In this document: one piece after another, positions 18,754 to 29,925 of the stretch | Numbering within the stretch: the first letter of the stretch is position 1 | How the letters are laid out: each line of letters starts with the position of its first letter | Assembly: GCF_012489685.1 (NCBI RefSeq) | Contig: NC_080043.1 | Span: 49,243,127-49,307,126, forward strand | Length of the DNA: 64,000 bases | Source of the DNA: Lotus japonicus | Taxonomy: Eukaryota; Streptophyta; Magnoliopsida; Fabales; Fabaceae | Direction: 5' to 3' | Translations under genes and position numbers: made by a program | Notes under the pieces: generated by a model | Database searches by the model: none | What the model was told of the DNA's origin: nothing | What the model saw: the letters and a program-made list of their open reading frames with translations, nothing else

Positions 18754-21603
18754 CTAAGGTTTGTCAGTGCGGCGCAGAAGTTCCATCATCATTTGCTTCA
18801 TCTCAATCAGCATGGATTCATGAGTGTCAAGACGTTGTTCCATGATGTCGAGTCTGGATGAGCTTGTCTGAGTAGAGCTGGAAGGAACATTCTGAGCAGC
18901 TTGAGGTTCTGGAATGGAAGGAGAAGCAGCAGGAGTACACACAACTGGTGCAAGTCGCTCTGCCTCAGACTCAGCTTCAAGACGCTCTGCCTCAAGTCTG
19001 GCTTGTTCAGCCTGAGCTGCTGCTTGACGTGCAGCTTCTTCTGCTTGTTCTTTCTTTCTCTTGGCTTCTTCAATAGCTTCAAGCAGCTTATTTCTCTGTT
19101 CTAGTTCATGAAGAGCCACCCTTCTAGCAAACCTTTGCTTTGCAGCCTCAATCCTCTGACTTCCCTCTGCATGCAGGAGCTGCATCATAATTGGAAACTG
19201 AGCCACTAGCCAAGTGCTCAGATTGTTCCACTCATCAGCCACACTTTCAGCATTCTCACTGAGGTCAGTCTGACCGTGCACATTGCGGAGCCTCAAGGAG
19301 GCTTCATGATAGAAAATATTGATGCACTCAGAGAGAGATGTGGGTTGGAGGTGAGTATAGGGAATGATGGAGAGGTTGGTTTCAGGAGAGGCTGGGTGAT
19401 TGCTGCTATGAGCTTCAGAGGCACCTTGTGGAGAACCAATGTTAATCATGGGAGCATTGGGTTCAGAGGTTCCAAGGTGAGGGTCTGAAGTTTCAACCAG
19501 AGGGTGAGGTGATCTAACCGAGGATTGGTTAGACACTGATTGTTCGGGTTCAGGGTCTGGTTGAATTGGCTCTTGTTGGTCAGGGACAGGGTGAGCTTGT
19601 TGAACTAAGGGGTCTGCCTCTTGGATAGGATTGGCCAAGATAGGTTCATCTGGGTCAACTAGACGTTCAGGTCTAGGGCCAGGATATCTCCTAGGGCTTG
19701 GCCAGGTAAGGTAATACTCTTCCAAGGCAGACACCTTCTCTTTTCTAACCTCCATGAATTTTCTAATTGATTCAGAGGTATTGGAGGGAGGAGAGTCAAT
19801 AACATTGATTGGGAAGGATACAGGTGTGAAGGCTGTTGAAGAGTCTGTATCCGTGGTTCTGGCAGCAGGACGTGCTGATGCTCTGGGAGCAGAGTGATCA
19901 GACGTTCTGGGTTGTGGTTCTGTTTGGTTGGGCTCGGGTTGGTCATGGATGATGGGTTCAGAAGATAATGGGTCGTATGGAATGGTAATGAGAGAGGTTG
20001 GATCTTCTGACCTAGAGGTTGGGTTCTGAAGCAAATTCCAGAGAGGTGCTTCAGTAGGAGAAGGTTGAAAGAAGGAAGATCTTGGGGAATGTGGTGGAGT
20101 GGTGGTTTGTGCGGCTGGCTGGGATTCAGGAATAGGAGTGAGGGGATTTGAGGAGTGTTTGAGCAAGGCAGAAATAGGAAGTGCATCAAATAAATTCAAA
20201 TCATCATCAGAAGCAAGTGCAGGCTTACTTGAATGTGCTGATGATCGAGTCACTCTGGCAGGAGGTTCAGTCCTTCTGACCACTGCAGCAGCTGGTTCCA
20301 CCCGAGTAGGCTTCACCACGATTCTGACCTTCTTCTGCTTCTTCTTTGGAGGACCATCCTCACTATCACTATCATCACCATCATCAGGCTTGCTCTTCGT
20401 CTTCTTGACCAGAGGGACATCAGATTCCTCTGAGGATTCTTCCAGAACCATCTTCCTCTTGGTTTTCTTCTTGGGAGGAGAAGGAAACTCTGGAGCTGGT
20501 GGAAGTCTGCTGACGAAATCATCAAGGTCAATCTCGAATCCTTGAGCCCTGAGGTCTTCAACATAGCATCTGATGGCGTCAGGATGGTCTGCTTGAGTCC
20601 ACAGAGGGTAGTCATTCAGAGGCATTCTTCTTCCTCTGATCTCAGAAGATGTGTCTTCATGAGCATGAGCAATCTTCTTCTGGACCAAACCCATCTTCTT
20701 CAGAGAATTTGCAGTGAAGACATCACTGACAATGGTGCTCAAATCCTCTGTGCAACCAGCATTGATCAAATCTTGCACCAAGTTGCTTTCAATGAGAAAG
20801 TCTGAGAGCAGCCTCCCAAAAGGGATATATTTGATTGCAGACTTGATGGAGGCTGTGGTGCGAGACTTCCGGATGCATTCCTTCAAGTAGGAGAACAGGA
20901 AGTAGGGAAAGCAGATCTTCTCCTGATTTTGGATGAAGAACAACATCGCCTTCTGGTTGAAGTTGATGTAGTCTGGGGAACTGCCCTTCGGTCTCTGGTT
21001 TATGCAGTTGAGCAGGATCTTGTGCCAGATCCTTAGTTTGGGGTGAAGGTCCATCACCTTGTAACTCGTCTTGCCCGGATTGAAGGTGCTGTACAGAGCC
21101 TGGTTGACTATGTCCTTGGTGCTGGGTTTCAGCTTCGATTCCGTCAGTTGGAAACGATACCCATAAGCAGTATCTGCACCTAGCAGATTCACGAATGACT
21201 TCTCAGTGATAATGATCTTCCTGCCAAGAATGTGAGAGACCACCTGAGTGTCATCGCAGTCTGCGTGCTTCCAGAATTCCTTTACCAATTTCTCATACAC
21301 CGGTCCTCGAAGTCGGTTGAAATAATTTCCCCAACCTTGAGCTTGGACTTCAGGACGAAGATCAAACCCATTTGCAGCCAAGTTGTCGAGGTCGAATCTC
21401 CATTCTGCCAGGACTTGGAGTTCCTCAGGAGGAAATACGCAGTGAACGGCACAGCCCCGTTCTGCAATAGGAACAATCTGCTCTTGAGCTTGAACTTGTT
21501 CTTGTGCCGGGTTCTCAGAGCCCCTTTGACCCGTTGCCAAACCGACTACCATGTGAGGGAACTGAGGTGCATCTGCAGCAGATCTTCTGGTTTGTCTCAC
21601 CAT
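18754..21603 (-). CDS. Extra 3' ORF ('env-like', ORF3) of Sirevirus C, about 949 aa
   Basis: I chose the ATG at 21603 (AAAATGGTG context, protein start MVRQTRRSAAD). The frame is open up to an ATG at 21660, which would add 19 mostly hydrophobic residues. From the N-terminus: a short basic start; a globular conserved block of roughly 270 residues (from LQVLAEWRFDLDNLAANG through YEKLVKEFWKHAD and LLGADTAYGYRF); basic/acidic clusters (PPKKKTKRK, PPKKKQKK) that look like nuclear localisation signals; about 330 residues rich in Pro, Ser, Thr and Glu; an Ala/Glu/Arg coiled coil (LEAIEEAKRKKEQAEEAARQ); and a short C-terminal helix. I see no membrane span, so an envelope role is not supported by this copy. 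It lies 430 nt after pol, presumably on the same RNA. It is homologous in layout to the ORFs in elements B and D. Confidence 0.78.
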   Translation of the reverse strand: MVRQTRRSAADAPQFPHMVVGLATGQRGSENPAQEQVQAQEQIVPIAERGCAVHCVFPPEELQVLAEWRFDLDNLAANGFDLRPEVQAQGWGNYFNRLRGPVYEKLVKEFWKHADCDDTQVVSHILGRKIIITEKSFVNLLGADTAYGYRFQLTESKLKPSTKDIVNQALYSTFNPGKTSYKVMDLHPKLRIWHKILLNCINQRPKGSSPDYINFNQKAMLFFIQNQEKICFPYFLFSYLKECIRKSRTTASIKSAIKYIPFGRLLSDFLIESNLVQDLINAGCTEDLSTIVSDVFTANSLKKMGLVQKKIAHAHEDTSSEIRGRRMPLNDYPLWTQADHPDAIRCYVEDLRAQGFEIDLDDFVSRLPPAPEFPSPPKKKTKRKMVLEESSEESDVPLVKKTKSKPDDGDDSDSEDGPPKKKQKKVRIVVKPTRVEPAAAVVRRTEPPARVTRSSAHSSKPALASDDDLNLFDALPISALLKHSSNPLTPIPESQPAAQTTTPPHSPRSSFFQPSPTEAPLWNLLQNPTSRSEDPTSLITIPYDPLSSEPIIHDQPEPNQTEPQPRTSDHSAPRASARPAARTTDTDSSTAFTPVSFPINVIDSPPSNTSESIRKFMEVRKEKVSALEEYYLTWPSPRRYPGPRPERLVDPDEPILANPIQEADPLVQQAHPVPDQQEPIQPDPEPEQSVSNQSSVRSPHPLVETSDPHLGTSEPNAPMINIGSPQGASEAHSSNHPASPETNLSIIPYTHLQPTSLSECINIFYHEASLRLRNVHGQTDLSENAESVADEWNNLSTWLVAQFPIMMQLLHAEGSQRIEAAKQRFARRVALHELEQRNKLLEAIEEAKRKKEQAEEAARQAAAQAEQARLEAERLEAESEAERLAPVVCTPAASPSIPEPQAAQNVPSSSTQTSSSRLDIMEQRLDTHESMLIEMKQMMMELLRRTDKP

Positions 21604-22032
21604 TTTGAAGAGGTTGAAGGTTTGAGGTAGAAGATGAAGAGAGATCGAGAGAGAAATCAAGAAGGAGGCGGTTTTGAAAAGCAGAGAGTGCGAGAGTGAA
21701 AACCGGAAGTGAACGAGAACGTGTGTGTATAGTGGGTTTTATCAAATAACCGTTGTTGATTCAAAAAGCACTTTAAGATCAACGGTTGAAAATTAAAGAT
21801 AGATAGTAACAGTAAAATACACAATCACACACAGGAGATAAGCATATCTACACGCAATCATAACAGACTGTCACACGGGCACAAGGAACTATGCATCAGA
21901 AATTCTGACACACGTGTTGTTGTCTCAGCTTCAGAGTCAGTACCAGTGGGCACACACACTCTGATTGAGTTACCTTCTGGACTAGACATCTTCTGATCAA
22001 GAAGTATCATAGTCAGAGGTTCAGATCCATTT
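21604..22032 (-). other. Spacer between pol and the extra ORF of C
   Basis: About 430 nt without a convincing ORF. It is AT-rich, with TCAGAG-type motifs near the pol end. I see no clear promoter or splice acceptor, though a subgenomic or spliced mRNA would be needed to express the extra ORF. Confidence 0.5.
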
Positions 22033-25000
22033 TCACTCTGGACAAAAGTCCATGTTTAGATTTTTCAGAATAAAATTAAATCTATCCTCTGCTAAGGGCT
22101 TTGTAAAGATATCTGCCCATTGATGGTCAGTATCAACAAACTTCAGAAGAAGTACGCCCTTCTGTACATAATCTCTAATAAAGTGATACTTTACCTCAAT
22201 GTGCTTTGCCCTTGAATGCAAGATAGGATTCTTACTCAATGAGATTGCAGCAGTGTTATCACAATAGATTGGGATATTGCTCTCAAGGATCTGATAATCC
22301 TCCAGCTGATGTTTCATCCAGAGCATCTGAGTGCTGCATATTGCTGCTGAGATATATTCTGCCTCTGCAGTTGATAGTGCAATGGTTGATTGCCTCTTGC
22401 TTGCCCATGAGACTAGATTGCTTCCCAGAAATTGACAATTTCCAGAAGTACTTTTTCTCTCTGTTCTATCTCCAGCATAATCAGCATCACAATAACCTGA
22501 AAGCTTATACTCTGATGTTTTCTTATACATCAAGCCAAGGTTAGTGGTGCCTTTCAGATACCTTAGGATCCTCTTAACAGCAGTTAAGTGGGTTTCCCTT
22601 GGATCTGATTGGAAACGAGCACATAAGTGAACACTAAATAGTATGTCTGGCCTAGATGCAGTTAAGTATAGAAGTGAACCTATCATTCCACGATAGAGCT
22701 TCTGACATACTTTACCACTTTTATCTTCTTTCTCCAAAATGCATGTAGGATGCATTGGAGTCTTGGCCACTGTAGATTCCAGCATATTGAACTTCTTCAG
22801 AAGTTCTTTAGTGTACTTGCTCTGATGGATATATGTTCCTTCTGGTGTTTGATCAACTTGTATTCCCAGAAAGTACTTTAATTCTCCCATCATACTCATC
22901 TCAAATTCAGCCTGCATCATCTCAGAAAATTCTTTGCATAGAGATTGATTAGCAGAACCAAATATAATATCATCAACATAAATTTGCACAATTAAGATAT
23001 CATCTTTATAAGTCTTGCAAAAAAGAGTTGTATCTACTTTACCCCTTACAAACTCATTCTCCAGAAGGAATGAGCTAAGTCTCTCATACCATGCTCTGGG
23101 AGCTTGCTTCAGACCGTAGAGTGATTTCTTCAATTTGAACACATGGTCTGGTTTCTTTTCATCTTCAAAACCTGGGGGTTGATGAACATAGACTTCCTCT
23201 GAGATATAACCATTTAGGAAGGCACTCTTTACGTCCATCTGATGTAGAACTATGTTGTGATTTACTGAGAAGGAGATCAACAGTCTGATTGCCTCCAGTC
23301 TTGCTACCGGAGCAAATGTTTCAGTGTAGTCTATTCCTTCCTGCTGGCTGTAGCCTTGAGCAACTAGCCTTGCCTTGTTTCTGACTACATCTCCTTTCTC
23401 ATTTAGCTTGTTTCTGAATACCCATTTCGTTCCAATAACATGGACATTCTCAGGCTTCTTCACTAAGCTCCAAACATCGTTCTTGGAAAATTGATTCAAT
23501 TCTTCTTCCACGGCCAGAATCCAATCCTTGTCCTGAAGAGCTTCATCTATGGACTTGGGTTCAATTAAGGACACCAATCCTTTCAGACTCAGCAAGGTCT
23601 CTTCAGAGGGTCTGAAGGCAGATCTGGTTCTGACTGGTTCATCTTTGTGGCCCAGAATCAATTCCTTAGGGTGAGCTGCAGTGATTCTGCTCTTCTTCAG
23701 AGTTTGTGAGTTAGAGGGACCAGCTTCTTCCTCTGGTTCATCTTCCTCTGGCTCAACTTCCTCTGGAGCTTTGCCTTTGTCAGAAACATTAATGCTTAAA
23801 TCTGCAAACTTTTCAACTAGCTTTGACTGGTCAGAGTCAAGCTTATCATCAAATCTAACATGAATAGATTCTTCAATAGTCTTAGCATCAGTATTATAAA
23901 ATCTAAAACCTTTAGATCTATCAGAATAACCAAGTAATAGACACTTAGAAGACTTAGCATCAAATTTATGCAATCTATCCTTAGTATTGAGAACATAACA
24001 AACACAGCCAAAAGGATGAAAGTAAGAAATGTTGGGTTTTATGTTCTTCCACAATTCATAAGGAGTCTTATTCAGAATTGGTCTCACAGAGATTCTGTTC
24101 TGAATGTAACATGCTGTATTTACTGCCTCTGCCCAAAAGTGCTTAGCCATGCCAGTTTCTTGGAGCATGGTTCTAGCCATCTCCTGAAGAGTTCTGTTCT
24201 TCCTCTCAACAACACCATTTTGTTGAGGAGTTCTGGGACAAGAGAAATCATGTGCAATTCCATAGGAATCAAACAGACTCTCAAACTTGTCATTCTCAAA
24301 CTCTCCACCATGGTCACTTCTGACACGCACAATCCTACAAGCCTTCTCGTTTTGCACTTGAGCAATGAAGGTAGAGAACACAGCATGAGACTCATCCTTG
24401 CGGGTTAGAAACTTTACCCATGTCCAGCGGCTATAGTCATCAACGATAACCATCCCATATCTCTTGCCACCTATAGACTCAGTTTTCACTGGTCCAAAAA
24501 GGTCGATATGCAGAAGTTCTAACGGCCTTGAGGTTGAGACAACATTCTTTGCCTTGAAAGGGACTTTTGTGAATTTGCCTTTCTGACATGCTTCACAAAG
24601 AGCGTCTGAAGCGAACTTCAGATTGGGTAAGCCCCTGACAAGGTTTAGCTTGCTCAGCTGAGAAATCTTTCTCATACTGGCATGCCCTAACCGTCTATGC
24701 CATACCCACTGCTCTTCATTAACAGACAGAAGGCACTTCACATTCTGAGCTTCCAACTCAGATAATCTGATCTTATAAATGTTGTTCTTCCTCTTGCTGT
24801 TAAACAGAACAGAGCCATCGATCTGACTTACAGCCCGGCAGGACTTTTGATTGAATATAACATCATAACCCTTGTCAGCTAATTGACTTATAGACAATAA
24901 GTTATGTGTTAAGCCGTCTACCAATAAAACATTATCAATGCATGGACTACTATCTACACAAATAGTACCAGTACCAACAATTTTACCCTTTTCATTTCCT

Positions 25001-25137
25001 CCGAAGCCAACTTCGCCTCCAGGTTTAAGTTTCAGCTCTCGGAACATACGCTTTTCTCCCGTCATGTGACGCGAGCATCCACTGTCCAGATACCATGATT
25101 GGTGTTTCAGTGGAGCTATCAAGGATATCTGCAACAT
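22033..25137 (-). CDS. Ty1/copia pol of Sirevirus C, intact (1034 aa)
   Basis: All catalytic residues are visible. Protease DSG at residues 18-20, which is at the very start, so part of protease comes from the upstream overlapping frame or from frameshifted gag-pol. Integrase zinc finger H147/H152/C181/C184; catalytic triad D212, D275, E311, with exactly 35 residues between the last two. Reverse transcriptase with [11 protein letters not shown] at about 634-644 and YVDD at 720-723. RNase H with D884, E927 and D960. The end [10 protein letters not shown]...LNMDFCPE is usual for Sirevirus pol. The upstream gag frame overlaps this ORF by 113 nt in a different phase, so synthesis as gag-pol would need a frameshift. 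No damage is seen; this copy could supply enzymes to defective relatives. Confidence 0.92.
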   Translation of the reverse strand: MLQISLIAPLKHQSWYLDSGCSRHMTGEKRMFRELKLKPGGEVGFGGNEKGKIVGTGTICVDSSPCIDNVLLVDGLTHNLLSISQLADKGYDVIFNQKSCRAVSQIDGSVLFNSKRKNNIYKIRLSELEAQNVKCLLSVNEEQWVWHRRLGHASMRKISQLSKLNLVRGLPNLKFASDALCEACQKGKFTKVPFKAKNVVSTSRPLELLHIDLFGPVKTESIGGKRYGMVIVDDYSRWTWVKFLTRKDESHAVFSTFIAQVQNEKACRIVRVRSDHGGEFENDKFESLFDSYGIAHDFSCPRTPQQNGVVERKNRTLQEMARTMLQETGMAKHFWAEAVNTACYIQNRISVRPILNKTPYELWKNIKPNISYFHPFGCVCYVLNTKDRLHKFDAKSSKCLLLGYSDRSKGFRFYNTDAKTIEESIHVRFDDKLDSDQSKLVEKFADLSINVSDKGKAPEEVEPEEDEPEEEAGPSNSQTLKKSRITAAHPKELILGHKDEPVRTRSAFRPSEETLLSLKGLVSLIEPKSIDEALQDKDWILAVEEELNQFSKNDVWSLVKKPENVHVIGTKWVFRNKLNEKGDVVRNKARLVAQGYSQQEGIDYTETFAPVARLEAIRLLISFSVNHNIVLHQMDVKSAFLNGYISEEVYVHQPPGFEDEKKPDHVFKLKKSLYGLKQAPRAWYERLSSFLLENEFVRGKVDTTLFCKTYKDDILIVQIYVDDIIFGSANQSLCKEFSEMMQAEFEMSMMGELKYFLGIQVDQTPEGTYIHQSKYTKELLKKFNMLESTVAKTPMHPTCILEKEDKSGKVCQKLYRGMIGSLLYLTASRPDILFSVHLCARFQSDPRETHLTAVKRILRYLKGTTNLGLMYKKTSEYKLSGYCDADYAGDRTERKSTSGNCQFLGSNLVSWASKRQSTIALSTAEAEYISAAICSTQMLWMKHQLEDYQILESNIPIYCDNTAAISLSKNPILHSRAKHIEVKYHFIRDYVQKGVLLLKFVDTDHQWADIFTKPLAEDRFNFILKNLNMDFCPE

Positions 25138-26177
25138 AGATAATCTTGTCCTTAGGTACCCACTTTCTGGGTCCTCTTTTGTTAGTTACCCCAGAGGTTC
25201 TGATCACCTTGGGTGTCTCAACATAATATTTTAAAGGAATGTTTGCATGATATTTAGTCATAGAGAAAGATCCCTTTTTAAGAGGGTTTTTAGCAATTTT
25301 AGCAGGTACAGGATCAGGCAATATGGTACCAGAGGGAACAAAGCATTCATACAAGGATTTAGCTTTAGACACAGAAGGCTCATTTCTAATTGGTTTAGAA
25401 TAGCCAATGCCATGCATTCCATTTCTGCTTACGCCATAGATCATTGAAGCCATTAAGCTTCTATCCACGCTTTTAGCTAGGAATCTTTGAAAAGACTTTT
25501 CATACTTAGATTCATTTCTACAATCAGAGGCATCACAGGCAACAATTTCTTCTAACTTAGCAATCTGGTTCTTAAGCACAGAGTTAGAATTTACCAAAGC
25601 ATGATTTTCATTTTTCAAATCAGAAATAATTTTCTCATGTTCAGAAGGAGTCTTGGAGACAGCAGATAAGTTCTTTTTTCAACTTTTTATGCTTAGACAA
25701 TAAAGAGTTATACTTATCCATGATATCAGACAAAGCATGTTTCAGTTCAGAGGTAGAGAAAGAAGCAAATACCTCATTTTCATCGTCTGAGTTAGGATTT
25801 CCTTCTGATTCTGAGTCAGAGTCAACAGCTTCCTTTGACTCTGCTTCCTTGTCTTTGACAATTGCCATGAGTCCTTGGACTTCACCATCAGAGTCAACAT
25901 CCTCTGACTCTGATTCATCAAATGTCACCATCAGACTCTTCTTCGTCTTGAAGTGCTTCTTTGGCTTTCTTGTCTTTCTTCAACTTTGGACAATCACTTT
26001 TGTAGTGCCCAGATTCTTTGCACTCAAAAATGTGACTTCCTTGATTGAAGACTTCTTCTGGCCTGAGGACTCATACTTTCCTTTTGCCTTTTCCAGAGCC
26101 TTTGAACTTGCTCTGCCTGTGCTTCCAGATGCGGTTGAGTCTCTTGGAGATCAGAGTCAGCTCATCTTCATCAGAGT
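25025..26177 (-). pseudogene. gag of Sirevirus C, C-terminal half, frameshifted, cut by the gap
   Basis: Open segments are 25025-25618 and 25641-25931, joined by the same protein continuing in another frame: a run of six A (25674-25679 on the minus strand) carries one base too many. A second shift lies near 25960. A degenerate zinc knuckle (FECKESGHYKSDC, with the first Cys apparently lost) lies near 26010-26045. Next come an acidic linker (DESESEDVDSDGE), a coiled-coil part (LKKEL..., LKNQIAKLEE) and a conserved tail ([10 protein letters not shown]). The capsid half lies in or beyond the N gap. Homopolymer indels could be sequencing or assembly errors rather than real damage. Confidence 0.7.
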
Positions 26178-26277
26178 NNNNNNNNNNNNNNNNNNNNNNN
26201 NNNNNNNNNNNNNNNNNNNNNNNNNNNNNNNNNNNNNNNNNNNNNNNNNNNNNNNNNNNNNNNNNNNNNNNNNNNNN
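26178..26277. other. Assembly gap, exactly 100 N
   Basis: A run of 100 N is the usual placeholder for a gap of unknown size. Left of it is minus-strand Sirevirus gag, right of it plus-strand extra ORF of another Sirevirus. The two sides therefore face in a way that no single element explains. Confidence 0.98.
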
Positions 26278-28360
26278 AGAAGACAAGGAGATCCTATCAC
26301 TCTTGAGGAGTTTGTCAAAACACTTCCTGAAAGTCCTCCTAAGTTGGCAACAAGGAAATCAAGGAGGGCAAAAGCAGCAAGCCTTCAGATCCTAAGGGCA
26401 AAGGGATTCTGACAGAGGAACCTGCAAAGAAGAAAGCTGCATCCAAGACTGTGATCATCAGGGAACCCTCTCCTGGAAAAGACCTCCGAAGAAACCTCAG
26501 TTCAATCACGTCAAGTGTCTGATTCTGAAAGCTCAGAAGACTCATGGGAAGACTCCTCAAGTGAGGAGACTGAGATGATGATATTCCTCTGCCTAAGAGA
26601 CGAAAAGTTATTCCTGAGGAAAGAAGAAGATAAGCAGGATGACCATGAGATCATCCAGAATGTGCTTCAGGTTATAAGAGAAATCTTTAGAAGCTGAAGA
26701 ATCCACAGATTCTGATGAAGTACACTTGGTAAAGAGAAGAAAACTGCCTCTGAGGGGTCCACTTCAGCAGAAAGAGGTAGAAGCAGAGCAAGCATCTGAA
26801 CCTGCTTCAGAAGCACAACGGGAAAGAAGATCTAAAAGCACTTCTGATCCAGCAAGGGCTGCAAAACTTACCACAACCACATCCATCAGAAGCCCAAGTA
26901 AGGTAATTACTGAAAGCATTAACTCTGATTCTGCTTTAGTAGTTATTCCTGAACAACCCCTGCCTATATCTACCTCCATGCCTACCTCAAACCAAACAGC
27001 ACCCACTCAACCTGAGACTCAACCTGAAACACAAGCAGAAACACAAGCTGAAACACAAGCTGAACCTCAAGCTCCTAAATCAACCATCCAAACAGCTACC
27101 ACAGCCATCCCTTCCATTCCAATTTACACCTCTTCCACATCCATCCCAACTGAACCAGTACATCCTTTCAACTCCTTCATTCAAGGTATTGTTCAAAGTG
27201 AGGCTACCCTGAGAACCTTGGTTCAACAATTCACTCCCAAGCCTGCATCCACTTCACACACCTTCCTCATAACCCAGACTAGTGAGATCCCCGCTGAGAC
27301 AGAAAAGGAGGATGATGATGTTCAGATCCTTGTACCGCCTTTCAATGTGAAGCCTTTTCAACAAGTAGCTTCCAACTTTGAAGATCAGCTTCAAGAGGTT
27401 CCTGAGTCATCCTATGTGTCCCTGTCCAACTACTCTGCAGTCAACTCACAGGATCTGAGTTTCACTTCACCTGAGAAGACTGTTACCTCAAGGCAAAGGC
27501 CAGATACAATCTCTGAAGCTGAGCACATGGATGAATCAGATCACTCAAGCATAGAGAAGGACCATGAGATTGAGTCCACTCCTTCAGAACAACTCAAACC
27601 TGATAGCTCAAACGCTTCAAGCTCCAATGCTGTCAGAACTCCTCAGCCTGTTCTGACCTTGGCCACCTCCTTCCAACCTCAAAATCTTAATCAACTCATT
27701 CAGGGATTCTCTGAAGAGGCCACCAGAAGACTGAATTGGCTGTATCAGGTAACTGATAATCAGTTTGATGCCTCTCTTGTTGATGGCCTGTGGTCTGCCT
27801 TTGAAAGATGGTCGGAAGGCAGAGTTCATGAACTTCAGAAGCAACTTAGCAGGGAGAAACGACTCAGAGTTCATGATGCATCTGAGAGGGCCTATGAGCA
27901 AAGGCAGAGAGTACTGCACAGGGTTTGTGAACCCTTGAGAAGAGCTATGGCTGAAAGACCATGTGTTGTCTCTGAATGTACCCCAGAAGTTACTAGAATG
28001 CTTTCAGCAGAGGTTGAAGAAGAAAGCTCTGACGGTATAGTCATTCTGGAAGATGCAGATATGAATGAAGTTGAGCAGCAAGGGCCAATTCAAGTTGATA
28101 CTGCAATGTCTTCAGAGTCTGAAGTTGCTACTCATACACAAGCACCAGAAGTTCCTACTTCAGCTCCAGCTCCAGAAGTTGCCATTCTTGCTGCCCGGAT
28201 TGACAGGATTCAGGATGATCAGCAGAGGTTATTTCAGATGGTTGAGCAACAAGGACGTGTTCAGAATGAGCAAAGCAAGCAAATTCAAGAGTCCTCAAGC
28301 AAAATGGAAGCAATCATGAAGTACCTAATGGACAACCTTCCCTCCACTTCCAAGCCTTGA
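26278..28360 (+). pseudogene. Extra 3' ORF of element D (C-terminal 544 aa open)
   Basis: From 26278 to about 26725 the frame is broken by at least two shifts (ITLEEFVKTLPESPPK, then KKKAASKTVIIREP in another frame). From 26726 it is open to 28360. The open part has a basic start, a Pro/Ser/Thr/Gln-rich middle with a short tandem repeat (ETQPETQAETQAETQ near 27020-27065), a conserved block near 27700-27960 (GFSEEATRRLNWLYQVTDNQ), and a C-terminal helix (LAARIDRIQDDQQRLFQ) like the one ending the ORF of element C. No membrane span is seen. The N-terminal globular block lies in or beyond the gap. Confidence 0.68.
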
Positions 28361-28609
28361 ATCCCTCACTTCTATCATGCATGCATTTATTTGTTATGAC
28401 TGAATTTATTTCATGTTGACTGTGTTAACTTCTTATTCTCTGATTCAATGCACCGTCCATTTAGTAACTCACATGCTTTTATGGTTGATAAGTTTTATGC
28501 ATGTTTTTCTGTTACTTTTCTTCTTTGTATTCACTGCGTTCATCTTCTCCTTCACCATTCAATCCCATTCTCCTCCATTCATATCCATTCTTCTCTCTTC
28601 TACATCAAA

Positions 28610-28756
28610 ATGACTACTGTCGATTTGATTTATGGACTCAAGACTATGGTATTCGACCAAGTCTTTCCATGGAGTGTCAATCTATCTTCTTCTCAGATCT
28701 CTCACGCTCTTGAGAAGATTGAGACTCTTCTGAAATGCTGGCTCACTTCTCATTAG
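28610..28756 (+). CDS. Short ORF after the extra ORF of D, possibly a small-gene relic
   Basis: A 48-codon ORF (MTTVDLIYGLKTMVFDQVF...) in the position where element C has its small antisense gene, but on the same strand as the element. Downstream, in the same frame after the stop, NLQEVLNDLLRLTTRRKD continues a helical, charged pattern, so this may be a longer gene broken by a stop. Homology to the small coiled-coil gene is only suggestive. No TATA box is evident upstream. Confidence 0.3.
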   Translation: MTTVDLIYGLKTMVFDQVFPWSVNLSSSQISHALEKIETLLKCWLTSH

Positions 28757-29609
28757 ACTCACTGTCTTCAGAACCTTCAAGAAGTTCTGAATGACCTCCT
28801 CCGTCTGACCACTCGCCGGAAGGACGTTGAAGATCAGCTCCAGGGCATTTGTCCAGGAGAATGTTGCTTTGAAGGAAAAACTGGCTACTCAGTTAGCCTC
28901 AATTGATCAGGACATTCGTCCCCTCCACCTTCAACTTCTCTTCATGAAGAATTCACGAGCTTTCCTATTTATCTAGGATTAGTCTTCTTCATTCCTCTGT
29001 ACTTCTTCTCCGTTCAGTAATAATAACATTTCTCATTTGCCTCACTTTCTTATTATTGTTATTGTTGGTTTTGTTTTTCACTCTTTTTGATTATGACAAA
29101 AAGGGGGAGTACATAAAATGGTTTTTGATAAACTTTTATATCTATATTATATAAATCCAGTAGAGGAGAACAAGTGTCAAACACTTATAGCACATAGATA
29201 TTGTCAAGCGTCTCAAATAAGGAATACATTTTGTTCATATCCTGAACCAATCTTGCTTCTGACGCCTTATTCCAATTATACTTGGACAAGACTATGTTAT
29301 TGTGTGATATACGTTAAGTTATGAACCATCACTTCTGATGAGTATACATCTCTTCAAGCATAAAATCTGATCACATAACCAGACTCCGAATCTAGACTAT
29401 TCACCAATTCATTAAGTCATAGATTCAGGGGGAGTCAGGGGGAGACCCTAGCTCAGAATCAGGTATCATCCCAGATTCAGAAAGAGCAATGCAAACCGTT
29501 ACACAAGGATAAGTTTAATCTCTGATCTGTTCTTTCCTGTGTATTCAGTTTTTTGTGTAAAAATTGTTCATCAAAATACTTGTCTTGTCATCATCAAAAA
29601 TGGGGAGAT
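28757..29609 (+). other. 3' UTR of element D with several polypurine tracts
   Basis: Purine tracts lie at 29097-29110 (ACAAAAAGGGGGAGT), 29427-29444 (CAGGGGGAGTCAGGGGGAGA, a doubled tract) and 29596-29609 (AAAAATGGGGAGATTG, just before the LTR, with one T interrupting it). I see nothing coding. Confidence 0.6.
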
Positions 29610-29925
29610 TGTAAGATCAAGGTTTGATCAGTGGTTGCATCTCTATGTTTTGATGATTACAATTAAGGTTTGTGATGATGAACAATTGTGGTACCCTAAC
29701 GTTTGTCCTTTTAAGATGTGACAAACAGGTTCTGAATCTGACCCAAGCCTATTCGTTCGGAAGAAGAAGAACCAAGGGTTACTAAAAGGAGAGCTCCTTA
29801 ACCTACCATGTTCGTTCTTAACAGTGGCAAATACTTCAGAAGCTCTGAAGATGGAAGCTCTCAAGAAGCTCTGAAGAACTCAAGTCAGAAGTTCTGAAGA
29901 CCAGATGTTCCAGTGGAACGGTCCA
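29610..29925 (+). repeat. 5' portion of the 3' LTR of element D (truncated)
   Basis: It begins TGTAAGATCAAGG immediately after the purine tract. Near 29830-29910 it has TCAGAAGTTCTGA and similar imperfect palindromes like those of LTR C. It ends at about 29925, where chromovirus LTR sequence starts. Confidence 0.7.

Larger units (their letters stand above)
16155..26177 (-). mobile_element. Sirevirus-type Ty1/copia element C
   Basis: From right to left: gag (broken at the assembly gap), pol, extra ORF, a small gene on the opposite strand, a 3' UTR with several purine tracts, and a complete 3' LTR (16155-17372). Pol and the extra ORF are full-length and open, so this is the youngest Sirevirus here. 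The 5' LTR lies beyond the gap and was not recovered, so LTR age and target duplication cannot be read. Confidence 0.88.
26278..29925 (+). mobile_element. Sirevirus-type element D, 3' part only
   Basis: It begins inside the extra ORF right after the gap and continues through the 3' UTR with purine tracts to the first 316 bp of a 3' LTR, where giant LTR E takes over. LTR start (TGTAAGATCAAGG) and 3' UTR resemble element C but are clearly diverged, so C and D are related families, not copies of one insertion. Confidence 0.75.

Noticed and set aside
25674..25679. A6 run in gag of C as a -1 frameshift site
   Set aside because: The run is out of phase with the canonical A-AAA-AAG heptamer, and removing one A restores the family sequence, so a one-base insertion or a sequencing error is simpler.
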